64,000 bases of DNA from Pseudoramibacter alactolyticus (GTDB lineage: Bacteria; Bacillota; Clostridia; Eubacteriales; Eubacteriaceae): the NCBI RefSeq assembly GCF_050908235.1, contig NZ_CP194340.1. One strand, 5' to 3'. A program made the translations under genes and the position numbers. Below, one piece after another: positions 55,292 to 63,599 of this stretch. Each line of letters starts with the position of its first letter. Position 1 is the first letter of the stretch. The notes below the pieces were generated by a model. It saw nothing but the letters and a program-made list of their open reading frames with translations, ran no database searches and had not been told where the DNA came from.

Positions 55292-55319
55292 ATTATACCG
55301 TAAAAAAATGATTTCGCAA
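55292..55319 (-). promoter_or_regulatory. Promoter of the FtsX/LolD operon
   Basis: On the minus strand TTGCGA (55319-55314), 16 bases, then a perfect TATAAT (55297-55292), 36 bases before the ATPase ATG. Confidence 0.75.
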
Positions 55320-55357
55320 ATCAAATTGTCGTTCCAATAAATGAATAACAGACTACC

Positions 55358-55540
55358 CTATATTAAGCCTTCTTTTTTAATCAATGCCGCATTGACAGCA
55401 CGGCAAAAAATCCGGCCACCCCTTTGGGCGCGACCAGATGCTTTAATTCGCAATTGCTCGGCAATCAATCCTTTCATCCGCCTTTTATCTTTTTCAATAC
55501 GCACATAATTCAAGACCGCGGCGCATTTTCGCCCTTTCAT
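55358..55540 (-). CDS. Small basic hypothetical protein, doubtful
   Basis: A 60-residue, lysine- and arginine-rich frame without recognisable motif or clear ribosome site in an otherwise gene-free AT-rich stretch. It may be random or a relic. Listed only to account for the gap. Confidence 0.2.
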   Translation of the reverse strand: MKGRKCAAVLNYVRIEKDKRRMKGLIAEQLRIKASGRAQRGGRIFCRAVNAALIKKEGLI

Positions 55541-55664
55541 CTTTATTAGGCACTCATTTCGCTGAGAAGTTGCTCATTTTCGAAATTTTTTAAATTTTCT
55601 TTTCAAAAGGGCATCGATGGTTTATCATTAAAAAATCTTTTCACCGTCGGCAAAGGAGATGACC

Positions 55665-55952
55665 ATGCAATGCCCACCCAATACGCCTTCAAAAAAGTAT
55701 CAGCTGTTTTCAGGTGCGGCGTTAAAGCGCCCGGCACCGATAGCCATGCTTTTGGACCATGGGGCAAGGCTTTGCTCACAAATCCTTCACGGATTCCCGG
55801 CGGTTTTGTTTTAGCCACGGTTTTTAAAATTCCGGGACGCTTTGCCTTTTATCTATTCCGCAATCTGCCGCCGGTTGGCGCCCTGACCGGAAACGCTATT
55901 TTATTTTAAGGACCCTGGTCCTTTCCTGCCTTCGGCCCGACCATCTTATATA
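55665..55952 (+). pseudogene. TraX-family membrane protein remnant
   Basis: ATG 55665 has an ideal AAGGAG and encodes 49 residues including YQLFSGAALKRPAPIAMLLDHGA. This corresponds to the TraX start (L-K-x-I-A-x-x-x-M-L-I-D-H-x-G). After a stop the expected next TraX motif appears in another frame (GRFAFYLF, matching GRxAFPxF), and then KRYFILRTLVLS in a third, matching the K-K-Y-x-x-R-L region. The order is correct, so this is a TraX gene broken by several frameshifts. TraX proteins acetylate pilin or act in envelopes; here it is dead. Confidence 0.5.
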
Positions 55953-56112
55953 ACGGCCGGCGCGGCCGACGGCTGAAATGGCTCAACTATCGGGCTTGTC
56001 CGGTTCATCTTTTGGTTTTGGGGCTGCTGCGGCTCTGGTTTTTTTAATCGCGCTATTTTCATCCCGTCATTTATTCAACCGCGTATTAAATAATGCAATG
56101 ACTTTTATTCGC

Positions 56113-56147
56113 AAAAAAATAAATCCGATCAACGGATTTACTTTTTT
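56113..56147. terminator. Bidirectional terminator after the Nudix gene
   Basis: Stem TAAATCCG (56120-56127) with CGGATTTA (56133-56140), seven A before and six T shortly after. It ends eight bases before the Nudix stop codon on the convergent side. Confidence 0.85.
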
Positions 56148-56154
56148 GACGCCG

Positions 56155-57179
56155 CTATTCAAAATCATCGGCACCGAGATAGGCCCGGACCATTTCAAGC
56201 TCGTCCTCATAAATGCAGTTAGGAAGGCTGCCGTCATGCATGCCGGCCAGACAGGCATCCATCCCCATCCAGCGCACCGCGGCGACCTCCTCCGGCTGCA
56301 GCGTTAAATCATCGACGGTTACCGGATTGGTATAAACAAAGACATGGCTGAGCTCGTTATCCCAAAAAGGATGCCCGTGAAAGCGCGACCTAAATCCCCC
56401 GCGATGCGGCCCTAAATAGTGCAGCTCTTCCGGCCTCACGGTCAAGCCCAATTCTTCGCGCATTTCCCGCACGGCCGCATCCATCACTTCGCCGCCGGCC
56501 ACAATGTGCCCCGCCGACGAAATATCGTAGCAGCCAGGATTCGAATCCTTGCTCTGCGCGCGCCTCTGGAGCAGTACCTCCGGCCCGGCTTCCCCCGGCG
56601 CACGACCCACATGTGCACCGTGCCGTGCAGACTGCCGTCCCGATGGGCAACCCCGCGCTCGCGCACCACGCCGGTCTTGCGGCCGTTCTCGTCCAGCACG
56701 TCAAAAAGTTCCATCGGCTTGCCGTTCAGCGCCGCATAGGCCAGCCGATCATGCCCGTCATACATCAGCTTCAATGAAAAAAATCTTTCCGTCTCCATCA
56801 GCAGCCGAAAAAATACCCGGTCGCCCTCCCAGAGGTTGAGCCCCCACACGGCATCGCGGTCCACCCAGACCAGTTCCCCTTCGTCACAAGGATGCGGCTC
56901 GCCGCTAAAACCGTCGGCCGTAAATAAATGCATGTATTCCGTAACGCCGCCGCCGGAAACAAAGGTCACGATACCCCGAAACCGCCAGGCCGTCAGCGTA
57001 TAGCCGGTTTCCTCCCAGACTTCGCGCAGCAGGCACTCTTCCGGGCTTTCATCCGTCTCAAAATGCCCGCCGACGCCGATCCACTTGCCGCGGTTCACAT
57101 CGCGTTCTTTCACCGTTCGGTGCAGCATCAGCACCTGATCGCCCTGCAAAAGATAACAGAGCGTGCTCATTCGCGTCAT
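56155..57179 (-). CDS. Protein with two Nudix hydrolase domains (one frameshift)
   Basis: The first domain (residues 1-150) is MutT-like: GVGGHFETDESPEECLLREVWEETG holds the Nudix box, seen as GGHFETDESPEE and REVWEETG. The second starts MELFDVLDENGRKTGVV and continues in another frame with VLLQRRAQSKDSNPGCYDIS, GHIVAGGEV and REMREELG, an IPP-isomerase/YfcD-like Nudix type. The two parts join if one G is added to a G5 run (plus strand C5 at 56592-56596). Repaired, it has about 340 residues. As read, the protein ends early in the second domain. Substrates are probably oxidised or unusual nucleotides; the fusion is uncommon. AGGAGG precedes ATG 57179. Confidence 0.8.
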
Positions 57180-57188
57180 AGCCGCCTC

Positions 57189-58292
57189 CTATCGCTGCAA
57201 ACGGCCATCGACCATGGTCACTTCGTCGATGGTTGCTCCGCCCAGGCAGATCTCGCCGTCGTAAAGCACCACTTCCTGACCCGGCGTCACCGCGCGCTGG
57301 AGCTTCTCAAAATCCACAGCAATCGTCGTATCCGATCTCGGCGTGACACGCACCGCCTGATCGGGCTGCCGATAGCGAAATTTAGCCGTGCAGCCAAAGG
57401 ATGCAGCCGGGGTTTCACCGGCGATCCAATTCATCGCCGAGGCCCGCAAACTGGTGGAATACAGCGCCGGATGCCCCGCCCCCTGCACCACATAAAGCAC
57501 GTTCTCCGAAAGATCCTTGCGCACCACAAACCAGGGCTCGCCGGTGCCCTGCCCGCCGATGCCCAGCCCCCGGCGCTGCCCCAGGGTGTAATACATCAGG
57601 CCGTTGTGTCGCCCCTTCACATTGCCGGAAAGATCTTTGATCAAGCCGGGCTTGGCCGGCAGATACCGACTCAAAAACTGCCGGAAATTGCGTTCGCCGA
57701 TAAAACAGATCCCGGTGGAGTCTTTTTTCCCGGCGGTAATCAGATGATGCGCTTCTGCCAGACGGCGCACCTCGCTTTTGGGCAAATCCCCAATGGGAAA
57801 AAGCGTCTTTTCGAGCTGAGCCTGCCCCAGCTGACAAAGAAAATAAGTTTGATCCTTACCCGTATCTATCCCTTTAAGCATCCGGAAGACCCCGCTCGCC
57901 GGGTCGCGGTCGATGCGGGCATAGTGCCCAGTGGCCAGTTTGTCGGCACCCGCGACTTTCATCGCGTAATCCATGAACGCCTTGAATTTGATCTCCTTGT
58001 TGCACAACACGTCGGGGTTGGGGGTGCGCCCCCGTTTGTATTCCGCCAGAAAATAGGCAAATACCCGGTCCTGATACTCTTTTTCAAAATTCACCGTGTA
58101 ATAGGGGATGGCCAGCGCCTCCGACACCCGTTTCACGTCCTCGTAATCTTCCGTCGCCGTGCACACGCCATTTTCATCGGTTTCATCCCAATTCTTCATA
58201 AAAATACCGATCACGTCGTGACCGGCTCGCTTTAACTGCAATGCCGCGACGGAGGAATCCACCCCGCCGGACATGCCCACCACAATGCGCAT
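57189..58292 (-). CDS. mnmA: tRNA-specific 2-thiouridylase MnmA
   Basis: A 367-residue enzyme that places sulfur on U34 of tRNA Lys, Glu and Gln. The PP-loop is GMSGGVDSSVAAL, and TPNPDVLCNKEIKFKAF and STGICFIGERNFRQFL carry the two catalytic Cys. LGQRRGLGIGGQ follows and a beta-barrel ends it. All key residues are present and the length is normal. AAGGA lies upstream of the ATG. It is followed after nine bases by the double-Nudix gene. Confidence 0.97.
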   Translation of the reverse strand: MRIVVGMSGGVDSSVAALQLKRAGHDVIGIFMKNWDETDENGVCTATEDYEDVKRVSEALAIPYYTVNFEKEYQDRVFAYFLAEYKRGRTPNPDVLCNKEIKFKAFMDYAMKVAGADKLATGHYARIDRDPASGVFRMLKGIDTGKDQTYFLCQLGQAQLEKTLFPIGDLPKSEVRRLAEAHHLITAGKKDSTGICFIGERNFRQFLSRYLPAKPGLIKDLSGNVKGRHNGLMYYTLGQRRGLGIGGQGTGEPWFVVRKDLSENVLYVVQGAGHPALYSTSLRASAMNWIAGETPAASFGCTAKFRYRQPDQAVRVTPRSDTTIAVDFEKLQRAVTPGQEVVLYDGEICLGGATIDEVTMVDGRLQR

Positions 58293-58349
58293 GGTTTATC
58301 CTTTCCGCCCTTCCGCGATTTTAAAAATTTCCAGATTCTTTTGTTGCCG

Positions 58350-58952
58350 TTATTCGACCGTATAATCCGTATAACCCTCCACGTCTTTTTGCCACGCTTC
58401 GATCTCTTTATGCAATCTTTGCGAACGGCCGATCATCCAAATGCCAACGACGATGCAGATGACCGCCAAAATCGTCACAAAAAACTGGATGAATCCCTTC
58501 GGATTGAAGATGGCCGCCAAGCCAAATCCAATGAGCACCGCCGCTGTCATCACGCGCAGCGTTCCCCAAAAGGGGCTCAGCGCTGCGCCGGCCAGCAGCA
58601 TGCCGATGCCCAGCGCCATGGCCCAGAATCCGACCAGCGCCAGAAAGAAACCGACGATGAATCCCGGCATCACCGCCAGTATCAAACCGATCACCAAATT
58701 AAAGACTCCCCGCCCGGTCGACCATTCTCCGCCCGGCCGTCTGGCGGCGATCAACGCGATCACTCCGACGATCAGCCGCTCGATCCCGATCAGCCGGATC
58801 ACCACCGACAAAATATGAAAGCCCGGCAGCAATAAAATAGCCGCTCCCAGCACCACCATCATGATGCCCTCGGTTAAAAGGGACTGCCATTGCCCAAACC
58901 ATTTTTTTATAAAACGCGGCGCGCCGCTGCCTGAAGGCCCTTGTCCGTTCAT
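58350..58952 (-). CDS. HdeD/DUF308 family membrane protein
   Basis: A 200-residue protein with six hydrophobic helices in three pairs, starting near WQSLLTEGIMMVVLGAAILLL reduced here to LTEGIMMVVLGAAILLL, and with FNLVIGLILAVMPGFIVGFF in the middle. Both fit the HdeD/DUF308 repeat (G-x-x-x-I-x-x-G). HdeD is linked to acid resistance in E. coli, but for Firmicutes members no role is known. A charged tail (RLHKEIEAWQKDVEGY) follows. GGGAG precedes the ATG. Confidence 0.8.
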   Translation of the reverse strand: MNGQGPSGSGAPRFIKKWFGQWQSLLTEGIMMVVLGAAILLLPGFHILSVVIRLIGIERLIVGVIALIAARRPGGEWSTGRGVFNLVIGLILAVMPGFIVGFFLALVGFWAMALGIGMLLAGAALSPFWGTLRVMTAAVLIGFGLAAIFNPKGFIQFFVTILAVICIVVGIWMIGRSQRLHKEIEAWQKDVEGYTDYTVE

Positions 58953-59041
58953 TGTTTACTCCCTTTGTTTTGATACGTGCCCTTATTATAGAAAAAAGCG
59001 GTGACAATGGCAAATTTTTCGCTTTCCTAATTTTTTTGCTT

Positions 59042-60229
59042 TCAGCCGGCGCTAAGCCGGTTTTTCCTTTTTAAGACCTCATAGCACACCAGTGCGCTTA
59101 AAGTCAGCAGACTGATAACCCCGCCGATCTTAAACATCGGAACGCGGTAGTGCATTTCGATCTTATTTTTTCCAGATTGTAACGGAATTGAAATGAAGCA
59201 ATCAGCAAAAGTATCCGCTGTTATTTTCTTACCGTTTCTTGTAATCCGCCAGCCGGCCTTATCCTCTGGAACGGACAAAAATAACGCTTCGTCCGTTTTG
59301 CCGTCTATTTCGCAAAAAATACTCTTGTTTTTCACTTGAATCTTTTGGGCTGCTCGGCGATTGATTACGGCTGAAGCCTTTCGGAAACGGGACAAGTCGA
59401 GCACGAAAAGCTGCTCATCTTTAAAAATAAAGTTTCGGGGCATTGTGACCGTGATTTTCGCCGTGGTTTCGCCTGCCTTTGTCGGAACATAAACCACTGA
59501 AGGCGAAAGCCAGCAGGCATAGGCTATCTTTTTGCAGCCGTTTAAATCGATTTGAACGCCGTTATTTTCTTTTTTCCATGGAAAATAAACATAAAGCAAG
59601 CCATCTTTAGGAACCTCAATCTGATAAATCTTTTTAAGACCTTTTTTAGTCTTTCTAGTCTCTGCATGATAAACCGCCGGCGTGTAATATTCAGCTTCGA
59701 TTCCACTTGCCGAGCTGATAATTTTATTTTGATAACCAAAAGGATTCGCAGCGGCCTGCCGCTTTATCTTCTGGACAGGCCGATACGAAAACGCAAAGGG
59801 AAAAACATAGGGATTTTGATACACCGTTTTATGATTGTATCTGCCAACACCTTCAACCCGTTTAAATCCTTTAATCGGATAGGACGACAAGACATATTTG
59901 GTTCCTGTCAGCGCATCGATCGGAACGACGGAATCATTCACGGCATTCATCGCCTTTGCCCATTCTTTATATCCGGCCCGATCATAAAAGTCAACGACAT
60001 TCCCGTCATTGGTCGAAGAATACCCTGCATTCGAGGCATAGGCATTGACGAATGCTTCGTTATAATTGGCTGTCGTTCCGGCTCCGCTTTCCCTCATGCG
60101 CCGCGTGCTCGTTTCGCCGATCCGATAAAACGATCCGCGATCATAAGTTTTGAGCGCCCGGATCTGCCTGCTGCTGGACTGCACATATTGATGATAAATC
60201 CTCACCGTATCCACGTGATATGTTTTCAT
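59042..60229 (-). pseudogene. YfhO-family membrane protein, C-terminal part only
   Basis: About 395 residues resembling the extracytoplasmic C-terminal region of YfhO proteins: YRIGETSTRRM, NYNEAFVNAYASNAGYSS, TGTKYVLSS, then beta-rich repeats, ending with a helix (IGGVISLLTLSALVCYEVL). YfhO (about 850 residues) is a multi-helix GT-C-like protein needed for lipoteichoic-acid glycosylation. The whole N-terminal membrane part is missing. ATG 60229 has no ribosome site and the open frame beyond it runs into the promoter of pepD, so this is most likely a 5'-truncated remnant. Confidence 0.65.
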
Positions 60230-60296
60230 TAAAATCTTGCGCTGCAGGCCAGCGCACACAGTAACGCAACCCGTTAACCAAATTTCAAGCTTTGCT

Positions 60297-60306
60297 GTGC
60301 TATAAT
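60297..60306 (+). promoter_or_regulatory. Extended -10 promoter of pepD
   Basis: TGCTATAAT: a TG one base before a perfect TATAAT, 39 bases before the ATG. No good -35 at normal spacing is seen. Confidence 0.6.
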
Positions 60307-60344
60307 CACCCATTATCCAATGAAAGCCAAGAGGAGTTCCACCC

Positions 60345-61805
60345 ATGAAAAATATTTTAAAAGATTTCGAACCGAAAAATCTGTTTGATGCCTTTGAACA
60401 GATCACCCGCATCCCCCACCCGTCTTACAACACCGCGGCCCTGGCCGATTACATTTTGGATTACGCCGCGGCTCACGGCGTCGACGCGCACCAAGACGGC
60501 GCGGGCAACGTCATCGCGACGTTGCCCGCCAGTAAAGGCCACGAAGCTGCGAAGCCTGTGATCCTCCAGGCTCATCTCGATATGGTGGCCGACAAGGTGC
60601 CGGATTCCCCCCACGACTTTACCAAGGATCCACTGATACTGATCGTCCGGGATGACGATCTTTATGCCGACGGCACGACCCTGGGCGCCGACGACGGCGC
60701 GGGCATCGCCATGTGTCTGGCCATCATGGCCGAGCCCGGGCTCGTACATCCCAAGCTTTACATGATTTTCACCGTCGAGGAGGAAGTCGGCATGGACGGC
60801 GCCTATGCCCTGAATATGACACCCTTTGCCGACGCGGCCAGCATGATCAACCTCGACTCGGAGAATGAAGGCGAAGCCACTGTCGGCTGTGCCGGCGGCG
60901 CCAAAATCCAATGCGTGTTTCCCCTGCGCCGCGTGAAAGCCAAGGGGCTCGCCGCCACCATTACCCTTTCCGGCCTTGCCGGCGGCCATTCCGGCGACGC
61001 CATCGATCAGTTCGGTCTCAACGCCAACGTCGCCATGGGGCAGATCCTCGCGACCATCGGCAAAACAATTGACTTCAGCATCATCGATTTAAACGGCGGC
61101 ACCAAAGAGAACGCCATTCCGACCGCCTGCACCGCCAAACTGATGATCGGCCCCTACGAACGCCTCGAACTCGACCAGTATATCAATGCCCTGCAGCAGA
61201 CCCTCCGGGAAATCGCCGGCGCCCGGGACCGCAATCTGGCCCTGGCCGTCACCTACGGCGAAAACAAACAGCAGGAGGCCGAAGTTCTTGGGCCGGATTC
61301 GGAGGCGCTTCTGCTCTACGCGTTGACCACAGCGCCCAACGGCGTTCAGGCCATGGGCCGTGCCGTTCCCGGCGCGGTGGATACTTCCCTCAACCTGGGG
61401 ATCGCCGCCACAGAGGGCAAACGCTTCACCATGACCTTCAGCGTCCGCTCGGTCCATAATGCGGCCCGGGATCTGCTTTGCGACAGGCTCATCAACTTCG
61501 CCGATTATCTCGGCGGCCGCTCCACGATGACCGGACAATACCCGGCCTGGCCCAGCCGCGCCGATTCGCCCCTGTTTAACACGATGAATGCCATCTGGCA
61601 GGCGCGCACCGGCGCGCCCCTCAAACGCGTCACCATCCACGGCGGGCTGGAATGCAGCCTCTTCGCCGACAAACTGCCGAACCTCGACATCGTCTCCATC
61701 GGACCGGACAATATGGATATTCACACGCCGAACGAACACATGTCCATCCCTTCTTTTAAACGTACCTATGCTTTCCTTTGTGAAACCATCAGCGCCCTGG
61801 CATGA
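60345..61805 (+). CDS. pepD: Aminoacyl-histidine dipeptidase (M20 family)
   Basis: A 486-residue Zn-dependent dipeptidase (carnosinase-like). Metal ligands are in ILQAHLDMVADK (His, Asp), LGADDGAGIAMCLAI (bridging Asp), FTVEEEVGMDGA (catalytic Glu-Glu), LINLDSENEGE-type segment (MINLDSENEG), and the late IHGGLECSLFA. The lid domain contains GLAGGHSGDAID. GAGGAG precedes the ATG by seven bases. It degrades dipeptides in the cytoplasm, supplying amino acids. Its 3' end is 31 bases from IS copy 2. Confidence 0.95.
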   Translation: MKNILKDFEPKNLFDAFEQITRIPHPSYNTAALADYILDYAAAHGVDAHQDGAGNVIATLPASKGHEAAKPVILQAHLDMVADKVPDSPHDFTKDPLILIVRDDDLYADGTTLGADDGAGIAMCLAIMAEPGLVHPKLYMIFTVEEEVGMDGAYALNMTPFADAASMINLDSENEGEATVGCAGGAKIQCVFPLRRVKAKGLAATITLSGLAGGHSGDAIDQFGLNANVAMGQILATIGKTIDFSIIDLNGGTKENAIPTACTAKLMIGPYERLELDQYINALQQTLREIAGARDRNLALAVTYGENKQQEAEVLGPDSEALLLYALTTAPNGVQAMGRAVPGAVDTSLNLGIAATEGKRFTMTFSVRSVHNAARDLLCDRLINFADYLGGRSTMTGQYPAWPSRADSPLFNTMNAIWQARTGAPLKRVTIHGGLECSLFADKLPNLDIVSIGPDNMDIHTPNEHMSIPSFKRTYAFLCETISALA

Positions 61806-61918
61806 CCGGCGCACCAAAAAACCCCTTCGCGGCAAATGGTGTGCTACCCGTCAAGAGGACAGTAAAAAATAATAAGTGACTAAATACCGTCAGTTGAGAA
61901 ATCAGCTGACGGTATTCT

Positions 61919-62752
61919 TTATGCTGCAGTCTTGTAGGCTACATGAAATTCCATTGGAGTCATCCGATGAAGATTTCTCTGAATCCGTTCGCTGTTGTAG
62001 TAATGGATATATTCTGTAATCATCTCTACAAGAGCTTCCCTTGAAGTAAAACGTCTTCCATAATACTTTTCGCGCTTTAGAATACCCCAAAAGCCTTCCA
62101 TCGGCCCGTTGTCGATACAATGAGCTACTCGGGACATGCTCTGCTTCATATGGTCATTCTTCAGTCTTGTCGTGAACTGCTTACTGGTGTATTGGAATCC
62201 CCGATCTGAATGGAACAGGGGATGTGCGTCCGGCTCCAGGCGTACAGCTTCATCAAAGGTATTCATCACAAGTGGATTATCATTGTGATTACTGATCTGA
62301 AAGGCCACGATCCGCCGGTCGTACAAATCCAGTATGGCGCTCAGATAGACTTTATGAACCTCGAGGCCGACATAATACTTGAATTCTGTTACATCGGTCA
62401 GCCATTTCTCATTTGGCACATCCGCATGAAAGTTGCGGTTCAGATAATTTCTGGCGATATGTGCCGGATCCTTAGCTGACTTTGTACAGCTCTTTGGTTT
62501 CCACTTAATTGCAGACTGAACGTGGTTCTTACGGCATAAACGAAGGACGCGCTTGTCATTAACATCTGTATCATATCTCCTGTTAAGTTCATCACGGATC
62601 CTCCGGTATCCCATATCTGGGTGATTCTCGTGGATCTTCAGGATCTTATCGAAAATCTCCTGGTTCTTTTTCTCGCTTATACTTTCTGGATTCTTCAGCC
62701 AGCGATAATAAGCGGAACGTGAAACATGAAGATAACTGCATAGACGTTCCAC
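61919..62752 (-). CDS. IS3-family transposase OrfB (integrase core)
   Basis: 277 residues from a GTG at 62752; the frame is open further upstream to the slippery run (segment LTRNLYKYQAIRNLSGEKHY), so the natural product is the OrfAB fusion made by -1 frameshifting. DDE residues: WLTDVTEFKYYVG (first Asp), HSDRGFQYTSKQF (second Asp), and GPMEGFWGILKREKYY (Glu). VEMITEYIHYYNSERIQ follows and the C-terminus is MTPMEFHVAYKTAA. Complete and probably active. Confidence 0.92.
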   Translation of the reverse strand: MERLCSYLHVSRSAYYRWLKNPESISEKKNQEIFDKILKIHENHPDMGYRRIRDELNRRYDTDVNDKRVLRLCRKNHVQSAIKWKPKSCTKSAKDPAHIARNYLNRNFHADVPNEKWLTDVTEFKYYVGLEVHKVYLSAILDLYDRRIVAFQISNHNDNPLVMNTFDEAVRLEPDAHPLFHSDRGFQYTSKQFTTRLKNDHMKQSMSRVAHCIDNGPMEGFWGILKREKYYGRRFTSREALVEMITEYIHYYNSERIQRNLHRMTPMEFHVAYKTAA

Positions 62753-62811
62753 TGGATAATGCTTCTCTCCCGAGAGATTCCGGATCGCCTGGTATTTATA
62801 AAGATTCCGAG

Positions 62812-63504
62812 TTAACGACAGCGATCCTTCATCTCTAACTCTCTGACTTTTTTTAACAGGTCGTTCTCCATCTGGAGATCCCGGTTTTTTCGCCCCAGCT
62901 CTGCAATTTTATCTCGCATTTCCTCTTCGGGAGTACGGCTGGGCATAGTACCCGTCCGTCGGCCCCGACGATCTTCTATACCAGCAGATCCCATTTTTTC
63001 ATACCGTTTAACCCAGTTTCGCACCTGTTGATAGGAGCACTGGTATTTCATAGCCATGGCCCCATAATTCTTATCATTAGCCAGACAATCCCGGACAATC
63101 GCCATCCTCTCTTCTGGTGTGGTTCTTCTGGCTTTCCTCATGTGGCTGCCTCCTCCGCTTGTGCGTGATTTGATCTCTCCATGAGTATTATACGCCTTTA
63201 GCCAAGAGCGTATCTGAGTACGTGAACGTAGATGATATTTTTCCACCAGATCAGACAAAGAAGTTTGTTCGGCAAGATATTCGTTGACAACTTTTAACTT
63301 TAGTTCTTTTGAATACGAGCGGTCTCTTTTCTGATCTGATAAGGCAGTCGGCCCCTCACTTAGATAAAGATGCCGCCAGTCTCTTATGGATGCCGGGTCA
63401 ACTCCAATGCTCTGCGCGGCTTCTCTCACTCCTACTTCGTCAGCTAATAACCTTTCTACAATTTTTACTTTTTCTACTGGATCAATCTTACTTTTTCTGG
63501 ACAT
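62812..63504 (-). CDS. IS3-family transposase OrfA, copy 2
   Basis: 230 residues, the same protein as in copy 1: two helix-turn-helix units and a C-terminal coiled region. It binds the IS ends and supplies the N-terminal part of the OrfAB transposase. Its last codons contain the slippery run and it ends at TAA just after (MKDRCR). Confidence 0.92.
   Translation of the reverse strand: MSRKSKIDPVEKVKIVERLLADEVGVREAAQSIGVDPASIRDWRHLYLSEGPTALSDQKRDRSYSKELKLKVVNEYLAEQTSLSDLVEKYHLRSRTQIRSWLKAYNTHGEIKSRTSGGGSHMRKARRTTPEERMAIVRDCLANDKNYGAMAMKYQCSYQQVRNWVKRYEKMGSAGIEDRRGRRTGTMPSRTPEEEMRDKIAELGRKNRDLQMENDLLKKVRELEMKDRCR
62847..62854 (-). promoter_or_regulatory. -1 programmed frameshift site of the IS
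   Basis: AAAAAAAG on the minus strand, in OrfA frame TTA-AAA-AAA-GTC. Slipping back one base gives AAA-AAG-type reading that enters the orfB frame, as in other IS3 elements. Confidence 0.8.
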
Positions 63505-63567
63505 AGAAATACCCCCAAGTAGGTTTTATATTTCGGTGTCCTACTTGGGGGGAGCATATCAACCCGG

Positions 63568-63582
63568 TGCAGAGCTGTTTTT
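63568..63582 (+). repeat. Right half of a split terminator stem
   Basis: TGCAGAGCTGTTTTT, the exact reverse complement of 16219-16233, followed by four further T. It lies 7 bases outside IS copy 2 and 18 bases from the HAD stop codon. Confidence 0.75.
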
Positions 63583-63599
63583 TTTTGTTGATTTTCGGA

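Larger units (their letters stand above)
61837..63560 (-). mobile_element. IS3-family insertion sequence, copy 2, complete
   Basis: 1,724 bases with orfA and orfB on the minus strand, imperfect terminal inverted repeats as in copy 1, and an A7G slippery site at the orfA end. OrfA with two HTH units and OrfB with a DDE integrase core suggest the IS150 subgroup. Same orientation as copy 1, 44.3 kb away, so the two form a direct repeat able to recombine. No obvious target duplication. Confidence 0.92.

Noticed and set aside
55670..55909. 79-residue plus-strand frame as a real gene
   Set aside because: It lacks its own ribosome site. The site before ATG 55665 serves another frame, and the region reads as a frame-shifted TraX relic.
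16243..63560. Classical composite transposon with target duplication
   Set aside because: No matching short direct repeat is seen outside the two IS copies, and the cargo includes core genes such as thiC and mnmA. Recombination through the IS fits better than simple transposition.
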